Below, one piece after another: positions 23,820 through 35,564 of a stretch of DNA of 64,000 nt (positions within the stretch are counted from its first letter, which is position 1; each line of letters opens with the position of its first letter). The translations under genes and the position numbers were made by a program. The DNA is from Didymella arachidicola. Taxonomy: Eukaryota; Ascomycota; Dothideomycetes; Pleosporales; Didymellaceae. The DNA is taken from NCBI GenBank assembly GCA_016630955.3, contig CM049998.1, positions 558,001 through 622,000 on the forward strand. The letters run 5' to 3'. The notes beneath the pieces are model-generated. The model saw only the letters and a program-made list of their open reading frames with translations. It searched no databases and was not told the DNA's origin.

Positions 23820-24085
23820 GCTTGCCGCGGACTGCCTTTCGCGTCTCTGTCAGCCACGAGCTTGGGAAAACGCTCTCGGTGGTCCGCCGACTCGCCGACG
23901 CTCGATACGACCCTGCCAAGCATGACGCGCATGGCCCGTTGCCGAGCGAGCGACATACGGGTTGCCCTGTTGGGGCAGCGGCGTGGTAGTTCGGACGGCT
24001 CTGACAGCCCCTCTATCAACAATCTCTGGCGCATATCCTCGCTCTCTATTCCGTTCGCCTTTACACAATTCCCACTACCAACAAG
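23820..24085. promoter_or_regulatory. Divergent promoter, She9 / HAD phosphatase
   Basis: 266 bp separate the two start codons, so both promoters lie here. CCAAT or TATA elements are not obvious. Confidence 0.5.
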
Positions 24086-25041
24086 ATGGGTGTTCAAAAT
24101 GCTGCCGCGGACCTTCCCGCCATGAAGTCCAACCCAAAGGTCTGCTGCCCTATCTCGAATCTGGAGAATATGCGACTGACTGCGATTAAAGTTCATCTTC
24201 TTCACCGACTTCGACGGCACAATCACCCAGCAGGACAGTGAGTCTTGAGCCCTTTAGCGATCTGGTTGCGTCGCCACCTAACCTCAACTGTCAGCATACT
24301 GATTGACCGGCAGGCAATGACTTTATGACCGACACAATCGGCTACGGCCAGGCCAAGCGCCGCGAGGGCAACCTTGCCTGTTTGAACAACGACATTACTT
24401 TCCGCGACTCGTTCCAAGATATGATGGATAGCGTCACTCGCCCGTACGACCAGTGCATCCAATACGTCGTCGACAACGTCAAGCTCGACCCCGGGTTCGC
24501 CGAGTTCTTCCAGTGGAGCTTGCAGAACAACATTCCCGTGGTCGTTCTGAGCTCGGGTATGGAGCCTATCATCAAGGCGCTGCTGAAGAAGCTGGTAGGC
24601 CCTGACGCCGAGAAGATGCAGGTTCTCGGCAACCAGGTCGGCCCCAGGGACGGCAAGGATATCAACGAGGAGGGCGGCTGGACCATCCTTTTCAAGCACC
24701 CCGAGTCTGGCTTCGGACACGACAAGTCCATCGAGCTGAGAAAGTACTCCTCCCTGCCTGAGGATCAAAGGCCCACCATGTTCTACGCCGGTGACGGTGT
24801 CTCTGATTTGTCTGCTGCCCGTGAGACTGATCTACTGTTCGCCAAGAAGGGTCATGACCTGATCAACTACTGCGCACGTGAGAATGTTCCATTCACAGTG
24901 TTCGAGGACTGGACGAATATCTTGTCCAAGTGCAAGGAGATCGTGGAGGGTAAGGTTACCGTTCAAGAAGCTGCTAAGGCTGGCTTCGAGGCCTACAAGA
25001 GCGGCGCCGCTGGCGTCAACAACAAGGAAACCGTTAAATAG
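24086..25041 (+). CDS. HAD-superfamily phosphatase (yeast YNL010W-like)
   Basis: Three exons: 24086-24139, 24192-24237 and 24314-25041, giving 275 residues. HAD motif I is FFTDFDGTITQQD right after the first junction, with both catalytic Asp residues. Motif II is VVLSSGMEPII. A conserved Lys lies in DKSIELRKY, and motif III/IV is FYAGDGVSDLSAARETD. The layout matches the phosphoserine-phosphatase-like fungal family that includes yeast YNL010W, reported as a phosphatase acting on small polyol phosphates. The first intron has the less common donor GTCTGC, needed to join NPK to FIFFTDF. Substrate is inferred from family only. Confidence 0.92.
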
Positions 25042-25209
25042 ATGTGGTTTGTACATAGACGAGCATCAAAGGACATAGAAGATGCATTTACGATATAGAG
25101 ATTCCCGGTAGTCATACATGCCACATAGATTAGAAGCAAAAGCCTCTTTACCACCAAGTCCTGGGTATCATTCTCTCACGACTGACGACCGCCAGATCAT
25201 GCAAGACTA

Positions 25210-26854
25210 TCAAGTCCCATAACTCTTGCTTACGCGCACCTCTGTTGTCCTCAATATGGTCAGATTCCGTCCCAAGCCCTGACTTCTCGGACTCAACGGC
25301 GTAGGACTCAAAGGACCACGAGGGCTTGTGGATGCATCGTGCTCGCGACCCAGACTACCGATACTCTCATCACTCCCCCTCGTTGTACTCTGCCGCCGAC
25401 TCTGGTCTACGTCGACCCCATAGCTCTCTTTACCCAGCACCAGGATCTCGTCATAGCTGTCTTTCTTCTTCGGCTCGTCTGCACCTCCCGTGCCGATATC
25501 TTGCATCGCGTAGCTCCCGCCCGCGATGCCAGAGCGTCCGCCTGTGCTGCTGTCGTTCTGACGGTAGTATCCGCTTGACTTGAACGGACCTGAGAGCGGA
25601 CCAGAGCGCGACCCGGTACTGCGCCCTTTGGTGAAGGTGCGCATGTGGCCGAAGAAGCTTGCGAAGAGGGGTTTGAGCGTGGGGAGGTTGGCAGCGATGA
25701 TACCAACGTTCATTTCGACTCTGTTGCGATGGTGTTAGCAAGACGAATCCGCCAAGGGATCCTATGCGACCCTCTGTGAGCTTTTGGTACGGCTACTTAC
25801 TGCTGCCAGATGTAGTACCACGATCCGTGACCGCTCCAGTCCTGCTCTTTGAAGAAGTTGGCTTGCATTGGCGTTTTGTAGATTGCGATTGCGCTTGCGA
25901 AGAGACCGAGCGAGAGGATGACGGCCAGGCCGATGCGCGTTTGCAGGTTGACTTGTAGTCTCCAGACCATGGGGATGGGTATCAGCGCGAAGAGGAGGTC
26001 AGTGAAGATGTTGATGGAGGAATTGAAGACGCCGACGTTTTTGAAGATGGTTGCGTCGTAGCATTTTCCGGTGCCAGTTGGTGGGCGCAGTGTGTAGTCC
26101 CAGCCTGCAGCTACGGGACTGCATTGGAAGATGATGGCAAAGGTTGAGCCGATAGTGAAGCAACCGATGAAAACTGGAGGCGCGTTAGTGTATGCTAGAC
26201 CCGGTAGCTAATGAGCCCTCACTTAGCATGCCGATGAGGAAAGGTCGCCATTTCGTTCGGTCTGCCAGACGTAGTAAGAAGAAACCGATCGATAATTTGA
26301 TGAAGCTGTATGCGAAGATGATCAAGACCTGTTGAAGCGTAAGCCTATATCTGCTGTGTGCAATATGTCGCCTTACCGAGTAGAAGAATATGAACTTGAA
26401 GAAAGGAAAGATGTTTTGTAAAGGAAATGCTTCTGCGTGACGACCGAGTCCAAGATCAACAAGCTTGATGAAGAGTCCTAAACACGATGCACTGAGACAC
26501 TGTACTGAGTCAGATTACATTCTTGGGGTTGTGGAGACTGTCGCGGGAAAGGCTGCGGCGTGGCTGCAAACATACCGCTGAGACGGTCATCATAATGTCT
26601 ACGGTACGGCACGGTCAGTAAGCGCGGTCGATCTGCAAATGTATAGGTTCGAACTCACCATCCCACCCAAATGTCTTCAATATGAAGATTCTGACCCAGA
26701 ACCTGGCAATCACTGTGATCAACGCCAGCGCAGTGAGCGAAATGGTTATCGCTAACAAGTGCGGCGCCAGTGTCTCGGCCAGGGACTCAGGCGACCGCAG
26801 TGGCATCGGCGGCGGCCCTCCTGCTTGCCTCATCACCAGGATACGGTCTTCCAT
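25210..26854 (-). CDS. PTH11-type (rhodopsin-domain) 7TM membrane protein
   Basis: Six exons: 26659-26854, 26576-26598, 26377-26499, 26223-26328, 25801-26173 and 25210-25720, giving 443 residues. The start is MEDRILVMRQAGG. Landmarks in order: IARFWVRIFILKTFGWDDIM, LFIKLVDLGLGRHAEAFP, IIFAYSFIKLSIGFFLLRL, FQCSPVAAGWDYTL, NIFTDLLFALIPIPMVWRL and NVGIIAANLPTLKPLF, exactly the order of the fungal rhodopsin-domain/PTH11 family. A Gly/Ser-rich cytosolic tail of about 140 residues ends it. The 23 bp second exon is needed for phase. No N-terminal CFEM domain and no clear signal peptide are seen. Likely plasma membrane; ligand unknown. Confidence 0.9.
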
Positions 26855-28919
26855 CTCTACGAAGTAGCAAAAAGTGTGGTATAGTTGAGGCAGAAGTGAA
26901 CGATACAGGCATCTGTGAAGCGGGGTCGGCGACCAGGAGGTATGAAAATACCGCGAGACATACGTCTCCAATGGGTAGTAGATGGGTTGAGTAATTCTCT
27001 TCCAGTTTCAGATACAACTCCTTGAACCTCACAGAAGCGAGCAGTGAACTACTGTGCCTACCCCTTGCTAAGCACGCTCGCGCAGGCTCGATCTGCAGAC
27101 GGTGGCTAGAGCGAGGACAAGACAGGCTGGAGCAGGATACGGGTGCTCCCCACATGGACAGAGTTGCCGCCATCTGCTCTATGACAGCTCGGAACGAGCT
27201 GCTTTCGTATCACACAGAGCAGCTAAATGCCCCAGTGGCGTTCGGCCTCCGCGGAGCACTCTGGGAAGAGCCTTGGGGTCATTGTTCCGTGTGCCGCTCA
27301 GTCTAGGCACAAACATGTGGTAACAATCCTAGGGATAGCAGCGGACATATCGAGGGTGAACAGGATTGAACTTGGTAGCTGGTACTTAACGCGATCCACC
27401 GAGATGCAGAACCAAGATGTAGGTACCGGAAGCACCGGAAGTATTGGGCTCGATGAAACGAGCCAATAAGTATCGCAACAAGAATTCCACGGTGAAGGCC
27501 GAAGGTATCGACCGAAGCCGTCAATGAAAGCAGGTTGGTGCTCTGCTTTACTGTGGTAGTAGACCTTCCTTGACTGTTTGACATTGCATTTCGCAGATGT
27601 TAGCGGGTCGAACGCAGTTCGCAGTACAGCGCGCTGGTGACTATGTCCTCGTGGCAACTACAAGTTCGAGAGGCCAAGCGACGTCTCACCACCAGTTTTC
27701 CGCATGCTGGTGCGCATTATGCCTGGTCCTCTTCGCTGGTCGAGCAAGATGCGGTCGTTCGTTACGAACCATGTGCCGCGCTCACGCTGGAGCATTCCAT
27801 AGACGGTAAGATGGCCGTTGGTAGCATGGGCTTTGCAATTTAGATTGAATCCTTCAGTTCTCCTGCATTTGTGAGGTGGATGTTGGGTGGAGGTCGCGGT
27901 TTTAGCGCAAAGCAGGTGGGGTCTCTGCAACCCGTCCCGCCTTCCCGCAAACCGTTCATCGAACCGTCTTACCAATTCGAGTCAGGACGCTCAACGCACA
28001 TGCGCGGTGTCGCGCTGTGATATGCTGGGAATATGAGTTTCTCGAAGCACAAGTACCCCTTGACTGTCTGCTTGCTCACAGCCGCACCCAGGGATGGAGC
28101 AGGACTGCTCCACACCTCGCTCGCTTACTCCAGCCCCATGTTTCCCGCAAAACGTGTACATCAGCCTAATTTCAAGCTGCCGGCTAAACGACCAGGCATT
28201 GGAGTGCTTTAACGCTCGAGCACGAACACGGCTCGGAGCAGAATCCTCCAGCCGCGACGCCGGCACGGTGCTTGCCCGCAAGAACGAGAGCGAAGCCTTC
28301 CCGCGATGGACCAGGCTCACGACACCCAATGAGGCCAAACCATGGAAGCATTCCAAAGCCCCGCGGGATCCTACTGCGCCTCGATACCGCATAGGAATCC
28401 TCCTAGGCGAAGGCTCAGCAAAATCCAATCTAATCCACTCTCGCCCAATTCTGGTCCTACATTGGACAGAACGAGGACAGCAAACCACGCACTTACCGGC
28501 ATGCACGCTCCAACGTGGGTTAGTGGCCTGACTGATTATTCGAACTGGAAATTTTCGAAGCCGGAGAGATATCTCCTGGCAATTGCCGCTGTTCTGTAGA
28601 ATTTGAAGCAGCCCCCACTGACTCGAAGCCATTATCTGGACCCTTGAGAGGCGATGAAAATGTTAAGATTGGTGTATTCATGCCTCAAGCAGGCTAGGAA
28701 GGACCACTTGGTATCGTTCTCGAAAGTATTTGAAGAACCGCTGAAGCCTGCATAGCAACTCAGGTCGCCTACCATTCTGCCTCCTCTCTCTATATTAATA
28801 CTAATTCTATAATATCGAGTCCGCTGTCAGCGTCTCGCCTCCGGATCGACGAAAGAATCTTAAAGACTTGCAACAGATCGTTACCGCCTTCGCAATCCAA
28901 CCCGCGTCAACGACACAAC
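26855..28919. other. Divergent interval upstream of tyrosinase
   Basis: About 2.07 kb between the PTH11-type gene and tyrosinase, both reading outward. An AT-rich element (CTATATTAATACTAATTC) at 28791-28808 lies about 110 bp before the tyrosinase ATG and may serve as its TATA region. The longest frame (27991-28632, minus, 213 codons) is opposed by a 145-codon frame on the other strand and has no family resemblance; I reject it. Confidence 0.4.
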
Positions 28920-30286
28920 ATGCATACGACTACTGTCCTCGCGGCTCTTCTGCCTGCAGCGTTGTCCAGCGTCATTCCCGCTACCGAGGAGGTTTCTCCA
29001 GCCCTGTCTTTGGACAAGCGACAGGATGCACTTCTCACAGGTCTTGGTGGAAAGATCCTGCAAGCCGACGTGTACGCTGGTGTTGCGGGTATCAATCAGC
29101 AAATCTACCAAGCTACGCAGCAGCCCTCCCAATGGAAAACTTGCAACCCGCTGAACATCATTGTCAGACGCGAATGGTGAGATAGGCGCTTTCTATGCCC
29201 TCAATTCCATGCTAACAAGCTTAGGTCTGCATTCTCCACTGCTGAGAAGAAAGACTACATCAAAGCCGTTCAGTGCCTGGCGAAACTCCCTCCTAAATTC
29301 CCCAAGTCCGTCTGCCCAGGATGTCAGAACCGCTTCGACGACTTTGTCGCAACACACATTCGTCAGACCTTCTCCATCCACAACACTGGTAACTTCCTGC
29401 CGTGGCACAGGTTCTTCACCTATGCCTACGAGAAGACGCTTCGCGACGAGTGCGGTTACAAGGGATATCAACCCTACTACAACTGGCCGAAGTGGTCTGA
29501 TGATCCGACCAAGTCTCCTCTGCTCGATGGCTCGGAGACCTCCCTGGGAGGAAACGGAGCTCTTGGCTGCACCAACCAGACATCCTACGGGATTCCAACA
29601 AACGCTGCTCCTGTGATCAGCATTCCTCACAGCAGCGGCGGTGGCTGCGTTGCTTCTGGCCCCATGAAGGATTGGCCCGTCAACCTTGGACCAGTAAGTG
29701 GATAGCTGTCACATTGGAACTTGAGCTAACTCCGTTGAAGGTCTTCACTGATCTTACATGCACGCCCAACAACCCGATCTTCGACTACGCGGATCCTACT
29801 ACAGCCGGTCAGGTCGGTCTTGGCTACAACCCTCGCTGCCTGAAGCGCGACATCTCTTCATGGACCTCCAGACAGTGGACCAACGACGAGATGGTTACAA
29901 AGCTGCTGAACAGCAAGGACATGAAGACTTTCTGGTACGACATGCAGGGTGGCGAAAATGCCTTCTCCAACAATTTCATGGGTGTGCACACCGCCGGCCA
30001 CTTCACTGTTGGAGGTGATCCAGGATCTGACTTCTTGACCTCTCCCGGCGACCCGTACTTCTACGCCCACCACGCACAGATCGACCGTGTCTGGTGGACC
30101 TGGCAGAACCTGAACCCCTCTGAGCGCACTAAGGCCATTTACGGCACCATTGCGCTTGCGGATCCCACCGCGCCCAACACTACGCTGGCGGACTCTATGA
30201 CCCTTGAGTGGGCGTTCGCAGGCAACATCACGGTCGGCGATGCTATGTCGACAATGGGTGGCCCGTTCTGCTACACATACATCTAG
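28920..30286 (+). CDS. Secreted tyrosinase (type 3 copper oxidase)
   Basis: Three exons: 28920-29176, 29225-29693 and 29741-30286, giving 423 residues. A signal peptide (TTVLAALLPAALSSVIP) is followed by a Lys-Arg site (LDKRQDA). CuA ligands are the His residues of ATHIRQTFSIHNTGNFLPWH, followed by RFFTYAYEKTLRDEC. CuB ligands are in GVHTAGHF and YFYAHHAQIDRVWW. Cysteines near the CuA site (CPGCQNRFDDF) fit the short secreted tyrosinases. There is no long C-terminal capping domain, unlike intracellular melanin tyrosinases, so it may be active without C-terminal cleavage. Such enzymes oxidise mono- or diphenols to quinones. No other pigment or phenol gene is adjacent. A 42 bp near-copy of its exon 2 occurs at 31851. 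Confidence 0.95.
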
Positions 30287-32268
30287 ACGACTTTGTCTGT
30301 AGATAGACTTTAACTGTACATATTTGCTGATAGGCGGGCGTTGTTGCGGCCAATGCTCGACAATCACGTGTCTTCTTCATGACGGGTACCCTCAATACTT
30401 CCAGCTCTTACAGTAAAGAATACACCACTCCCCCTCAATCGGCGCCCTAATCTGTTCAAACCCTACGATAAGGAGTGTTCCATCGCTCTTACTTGAGCGA
30501 CCGAAAACCTTCAACTGCAACAGCAACAGCACTTTTCCTCTACCAGCATCTGAAAACGTTCAACTCCTATAATGAGGCGTGCGCTGTTACTCCATACTCA
30601 CCCCGCCGCTCACTCTGCTGCTCAATCCGCCGCTCTCTTCCGCTTTCCACCACCTTCCCTCCAACAGCGACCCAAGACGTTCTTACCTGACCGACGCTCG
30701 GAGTAGTCCGATCGAACCGTCTACTAGTACGATGTCTCCTACGGCGAAAAGTGTACTAAGCGTCGCCACCACCACGGCTCGAGGATCGAAAGTCTAATTC
30801 CACGTAAACAGGCTGCTATACCACAGCTGTTGAGCTACCAGTACAGGCGGGCGCGACGGGTGTTGTATACAATCTCACAGTGGGCGTATATGAAATAGAT
30901 CGGAGCTGGAGAGTCCTTGTAATGGTACGTGTGGCTGCGACAGAGCGCATGCCAACCAGTGAGGATATTACTAGCATGGTATTCTGTACACGGGCACACG
31001 AGAGTGTCGTGCAGTAAGTGGTCAGTCCTATGAAGGGGCGATGGTAGTAGGCGAGGAGCAAAGATTTGTGCATCGCGACGAGATAATGCATCGATGTTTG
31101 CATACTTTTTAGTCTTGCGATAAGAGAAACGTTGTCCTAAACTCTCCTCCAATATCTCAACTGCTCGGGCCCGTTCTCTTCCAGGCGAGCGTAGCGCGGT
31201 AGTGGCGCCCATTCACACAACTTGGTATTTAACACTCTCAGTAGACCTCTCCGTGTCCTCGACTCTCTCTAGCCTCGCATATACAATTCGCATTCACAAA
31301 TTCACCGCATGCCCATGGCTAGGGTACCTCTCCCGCCTTCCACTGACACTTCTTCGTCGCCTTCGAGACATAGAGTGCGACGCACTGCCTTTTAGCTACG
31401 AAAAGGTGAGAATAGCCAGCACAGTATTGAAAAACTCCAACGCAAATGTATCCTTGCTTGGGATCTCCCTCATTATGCCCTTTGTGACTTGGAGTCTGTG
31501 CCACATGTCGCTGGCAGACGAGCTGTTTCTGCTGGTCGGTGCTTGTATCGGCAGCTTTAGAAGCACAACAGATGTAGACTGTGTGCTCGACACCCCAGAG
31601 AAGCCTTCTTGATGAGATGCATGCTTGGTTTGTGCCATCGATGCTTCATTCTGGGAATCTGGAGGTGTGATCTGGTTACTCGATGCCATTGCGAAACTGT
31701 GCTGGGAGTCTGGGTGTGCAATCTGTATGCTCGATGCCTTGCAGGGAGGGCAAAGGCTTACAGATAACGCCCACACTTGGAGTGTGAACAGTGAATGCAA
31801 TGCGTTGTGAAACTTTAGCTTCTTCTCTTCGTCACATTGTGCCTTGTCAGATTCCCCAAGCCCGTCTACCCAGGATGCCAGAACCGCTGCGAAAGCGCCG
31901 ATTGGGGGTCGTCGTGCATTGCATAACGGTCATGTGAGATGGCGCGCCAGCAATCTGAATCGACGCGCCCTGCATTGCCAACGCATCACCGTACCAGAAC
32001 AAAGCAATGTCCTCCAATCCATTTGTCCACGGCCGTTGGGCGCGATCTGCTAAGCACCCACGGCGTCTGTACCCTCGCGGCTCAAGGTCCTTCATCGGAA
32101 CCCCTCTTTCTGCGCCCTGAGCGTTGTTGCGATCTCGCGCTACCCCGCTAGATTCGGCGCATTTATCGATCCATAACGGTTGAAGCTACAGCAACAGCAA
32201 ACAGCATCGCACCCGCAACAGCCCAATAGCCAACAAGTTCCTGCGCCTGCACATTTCCCAGCCACAAG
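30287..32268. other. Interval between tyrosinase and NECAP, with a tyrosinase relic
   Basis: About 2 kb. It contains a 42 bp near-copy of tyrosinase exon 2 (31851-31892) and two imperfect repeats near 31640-31740 that on the minus strand read QIAHPDSQ and QITPPDSQ. A minus-strand frame at 31396-31800 covers those repeats but has no known domain. The last 150 bp are CA-rich, as in a 5' UTR for the next gene. Confidence 0.45.
31851..31892 (+). pseudogene. Relic of tyrosinase exon 2
   Basis: 42 bp match tyrosinase 29297-29338 at 38 of 42 positions, in the same orientation. The tyrosinase piece encodes FPKSVCPGCQNRF. Sequence on both sides loses similarity quickly. It is probably the remains of a decayed paralogue or a small duplicated fragment 2.5 kb downstream of the intact gene. 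Confidence 0.6.
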
Positions 32269-33063
32269 ATGAACACCGACCCTCTCACAGGGCAGCCGCT
32301 GCCCGCCAGCGCAATTCAGCGCGTCCTGTTCATCGCGCCCAAGGTCCACGTCTACCAGATCCCGCCCGCGACCTCCACAAAGGGCTACCAGGCCAGCAGC
32401 TGGACCGCCAACAACAACAAACTGCAGATCTTCACGGCGCGGATACGCATCGTCGAGACGTCGATTCCGCCGGAGCGCGACTCGGACGACGAAAAAGTAT
32501 CGACGACGATCCTGCTCGAGGACTCCAAGACAGGCGATCTGTTCGCTGCAGCGCCGTACACGAGCGAGCGAGCGGTCGAGCAGGCATTGGATAGCTCGCG
32601 TTTCTTTGCAATTACAGTGGTGGGCGAGGGGCGCAAGGCGGTGCTGGGCATGGGGTTCGAGGAGCGCAGCGAGGCGTTCGACTTCAGTATTGCGCTACAG
32701 GATGCGCGGAAGGCGTTGGGCTTTGAGCCCAAGGCTGCGCATCCGGGCGCGAAGCCGCAGCCAAAACAGGATGAGGTCAAGCGTGATTTCAGCCTCAAGG
32801 AGGGCGAAACAATAAGCATCAACCTGGGTGGTCTGAAGGGGAGACGGCTTAGGAACGAGGATAAGAGCCCGAACGAGCAGAAGAGTGAGCAGGAGGCGCT
32901 GTTCAGTATTGCACCGCCACCGGGCAGTGGGGGCGCAAGTTTCCTGCCACCGCCGCCCAGCGCAAAGAGCGTGAAGGAGGAGCGCAGGCGAAGTAGGCAG
33001 AACTTCGAACCTACACCGCAAGACCTGGGGTTTGACGATGGGGAGTTTGGAGAGTTCCAGTAG
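32269..33063 (+). CDS. NECAP-type adaptin-ear-binding coat-associated protein
   Basis: A single exon of 264 residues. The NECAP PH-like (PHear) domain occupies about residues 17-165, with IQRVLFIAPKVHVYQIPP, GYQASSW, LEDSKTGDLFAAAPY, SSRFFAITVVGEGRKAVLG and GFEERSEAFDFSIALQDARK. The tail is Pro-rich and ends FDDGEFGEFQ, resembling the short acidic Phe motifs that bind AP-2 or clathrin partners. NECAPs act at clathrin-coated pits and regulate AP-2. Length (human 263-275) and domain position fit well. The next upstream gene ends 2 kb away. Confidence 0.93.
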   Translation: MNTDPLTGQPLPASAIQRVLFIAPKVHVYQIPPATSTKGYQASSWTANNNKLQIFTARIRIVETSIPPERDSDDEKVSTTILLEDSKTGDLFAAAPYTSERAVEQALDSSRFFAITVVGEGRKAVLGMGFEERSEAFDFSIALQDARKALGFEPKAAHPGAKPQPKQDEVKRDFSLKEGETISINLGGLKGRRLRNEDKSPNEQKSEQEALFSIAPPPGSGGASFLPPPPSAKSVKEERRRSRQNFEPTPQDLGFDDGEFGEFQ

Positions 33064-34020
33064 TGCTACACAACAGACATGGGCGGTGGGTTTGCTGCAT
33101 ATTAGGAGTTCTGCATAGTATTATAGATTCATGAATCACGCCGTGTACGTACAAGAATTGCGATTATGCCGTTGCGATCGTGAGATGCTTTAGGGTCGAT
33201 GGCGATCCGGTTCCGAGCAGATGCCAGCAACAGTACAGCCTCTGAGGTAAGCTGAGGTTTAGTTCGAGCACAGTAAGTCTACTACGAGGAATCAACCACG
33301 CAGAATTCCAGGCCGAAGCTCGCAAAATGAGGTCGAAATCTGCCCCTGAGCTCTTGTCTTCGCTCCTCTAATCTTCAAAATGCATAAAGATGGTACGACA
33401 AAGAGATCTGCTGCTAACAGCAATTCTGTCGGGACATCTGCACAGCTGCTCTCTGCCTCCTGTACTTGTTCGTACTGGCGCGAGTGCATAATTAGGGCTG
33501 ATGTTGAGATCTGACGTCACCAGATTCGCAGCTCACGCGATGCGACACTCCTCAAAACACCTGCCCTCATCACCCTCACGAGAATCCACCTTCCTGCGTG
33601 GTTTCCATCAACATGACTTTCAGAACGTCGGTGTGGACGGAACCAGGCTCGAAAGAGGCAGGAGCCAAGGCGCAAATCTATCGCGGAGTCTTAGCATGAT
33701 CGACTTCGGACAAAGCCTTCGTATAAAACATCGCACAGGGCTGGCATTGCTGCATGCCATTCGCTAATGACTACCGCTCGGCAGTGCTTGCATGGTCTTG
33801 ACCTTCAACGAAGAAGCTCGGCCAAGCATAGCCATCTCAATGCCTGGGCAAAGTGGCACCCCTTCAGAAGGCGCCTTCTACACAGGGAAAGGAAGCCATG
33901 AATGCCGAAATCTAGCGTGTGGAGTCCACCGATATATTAAAGTTATAAGCAGCTCTCTGCCAACTTAGCTTAGCCGGGAGGTTTTCAGGGCAAGTATTTT
34001 TGACGCATCTTTATTTCGCC
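33064..34020. other. Intergenic: NECAP 3' side and aminopeptidase promoter
   Basis: About 960 bp. A TATA-like stretch (GATATATTAAAGTTATAA) sits about 90 bp before the aminopeptidase ATG. No gene is visible on either strand. Confidence 0.4.
33931..33948 (+). promoter_or_regulatory. Putative TATA element of the M28 aminopeptidase gene
   Basis: AT-only core TATATTAAAGTTATAA in otherwise GC-neutral sequence, about 75-90 bp upstream of the ATG at 34021. Position and composition suit a TATA box for a regulated secreted protease gene. Function is inferred. Confidence 0.4.
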
Positions 34021-35292
34021 ATGGTCCGCAAAACATTCTTCGCCAGCGTAGTTGCTGGTTTCATTGCTTCGGTACCAGCCTTCACTCCAAAGCTGAATGC
34101 AGCTGGAGAAGAACTGCGGCTGATCAAGACCTCTGATGCTGACAACGGAACCTGGTATACCGAGCAAGAAAAGTTGGATTTGTTCATCTCAACGCCGTCA
34201 TGCGCCCACTTCATGGACATCACAGAGACGCAGGTTAGTGTTGAGCTACTGTAACGTGCGACTGTGCGTCTGACGACAAGACAGGAGCTTGAAACGCACC
34301 GCGTCGATATTGCGAACGGGCTCAAAATCGACAAACGACAGTCTGCATCTTTCCCTTCAGCAGCAACTCACCAGGCTGAAGCCAACCCTTTGATTGCTCA
34401 AATCAGCAAAACGAACCCGAAAACATGGGCTACGACATTGACCAATATCCACAATCGTTATTACCGCGGCTCATATGCGGCATCCTCTGCTTCCACAGTC
34501 TTCAATCTTGTCAAGGACGTTGCTGCAGCCAACACCAAGATCACTGTCAAGCAATTCACACACAGCTATAACCAGCCGTCCGTCATTGCCACAATCCCTG
34601 GGACAAGCGCCAATGTCGTTATCGTGTCTGGTCACTTCGATTCGATAAACCAAGCAAACCCTACCACGGGACGTGCGCCTGGTGCTGACGATAACGCTTC
34701 TGTAAGTATATTTCGAAGTCTTTTGATCGACACTCACCCCGACAGGCTGTTGTCACGATTCTTGAGTCCCTCCGCGTTCTTGCTGCAGCAAAATATGCGC
34801 CAAAGAACACTCTGGAGTTCCACTTCTATTCTGGTGAAGAGGGTGGCTTACTGGGCGCCCGTGCTATCATGCAAGACTATGTCAAGCGCGGTGTCAAGGT
34901 CTTTGCTGTCATGAACCAGGACATGACTGCATACTCTCCCAATCACAACATCGCAGTCTACACCGACTACGTAAGCACTCCGCTAAGCAACTTCATCATC
35001 AAGCTTGTGCCTGTGTATACTGCTCTACCAGTGATCACAGACAAGTGTGGATACGCTTGCAGTGACCAGTAAGTCGATCTTGTACATCCCGCCCTCATGT
35101 ATTGACGCCTTTGATAGTGGCGCAGCCTACGATGCCGGCTACCCTGCGGCTTACGTATGCGATGAGAATATGGTTGATGCAACTCCTTACCTTCACACGG
35201 CCAACGATGCGCTTTCTACGATGGATTTCGACCACTTGCATCAACATGTACGCCTGACACTCGGATTTCTTGTAGAGGGGTCATACTTCTAG
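34021..35292 (+). CDS. Secreted M28 leucine aminopeptidase
   Basis: Four exons: 34021-34233, 34285-34701, 34746-35068 and 35118-35292, giving 375 residues. A signal peptide (FFASVVAGFIASVPAF) precedes a propeptide of about 60 residues. The di-zinc site of family M28E is complete: His in VSGHFDS near 188, Asp in GADDNAS near 206, the catalytic and binding Glu in SGEEGGLLGA near 242, Asp in NQDMTAYSPN, and the last His in TPYLHTANDALS. A cysteine pair (CGYACSD, YVCDE) matches the usual disulfide. Such enzymes release N-terminal Leu and similar residues outside the cell, and the propeptide acts as an inhibitor until removed. All junctions keep phase. Confidence 0.94.
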
Positions 35293-35564
35293 ATGGTCTC
35301 GTGGACGTGTACATATGTTTATAGTACTGGGGAGGCACTCAGTTTTTATCTCAGCATCCCGATGCCGGCTACAAGTATGTCGCTGCTCTCTGTGACACGC
35401 TTGCAATGCGTATGATAGCTCCGCACGCACTAAGGCTACAATAGGAAGGTTCAGGCGGATATTGCCCTCTTCCCCACCTTGGTTATCGAGGCAGATACAT
35501 ACAAAACCTTGGATGCTCGCTAAAATACCCTCTTAACCTATACAAATCAAGACATTAACTCACG

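Noticed and set aside
26641..26660. GGTTCGAACTC, resembling a tRNA B box
   Set aside because: It lies at the exon 1 donor of the PTH11-type gene, and no acceptor stem or A box can be folded around it.
27991..28632. 213-codon minus frame upstream of tyrosinase
   Set aside because: No domain, odd composition, opposed by a 145-codon frame and lying in a promoter interval.
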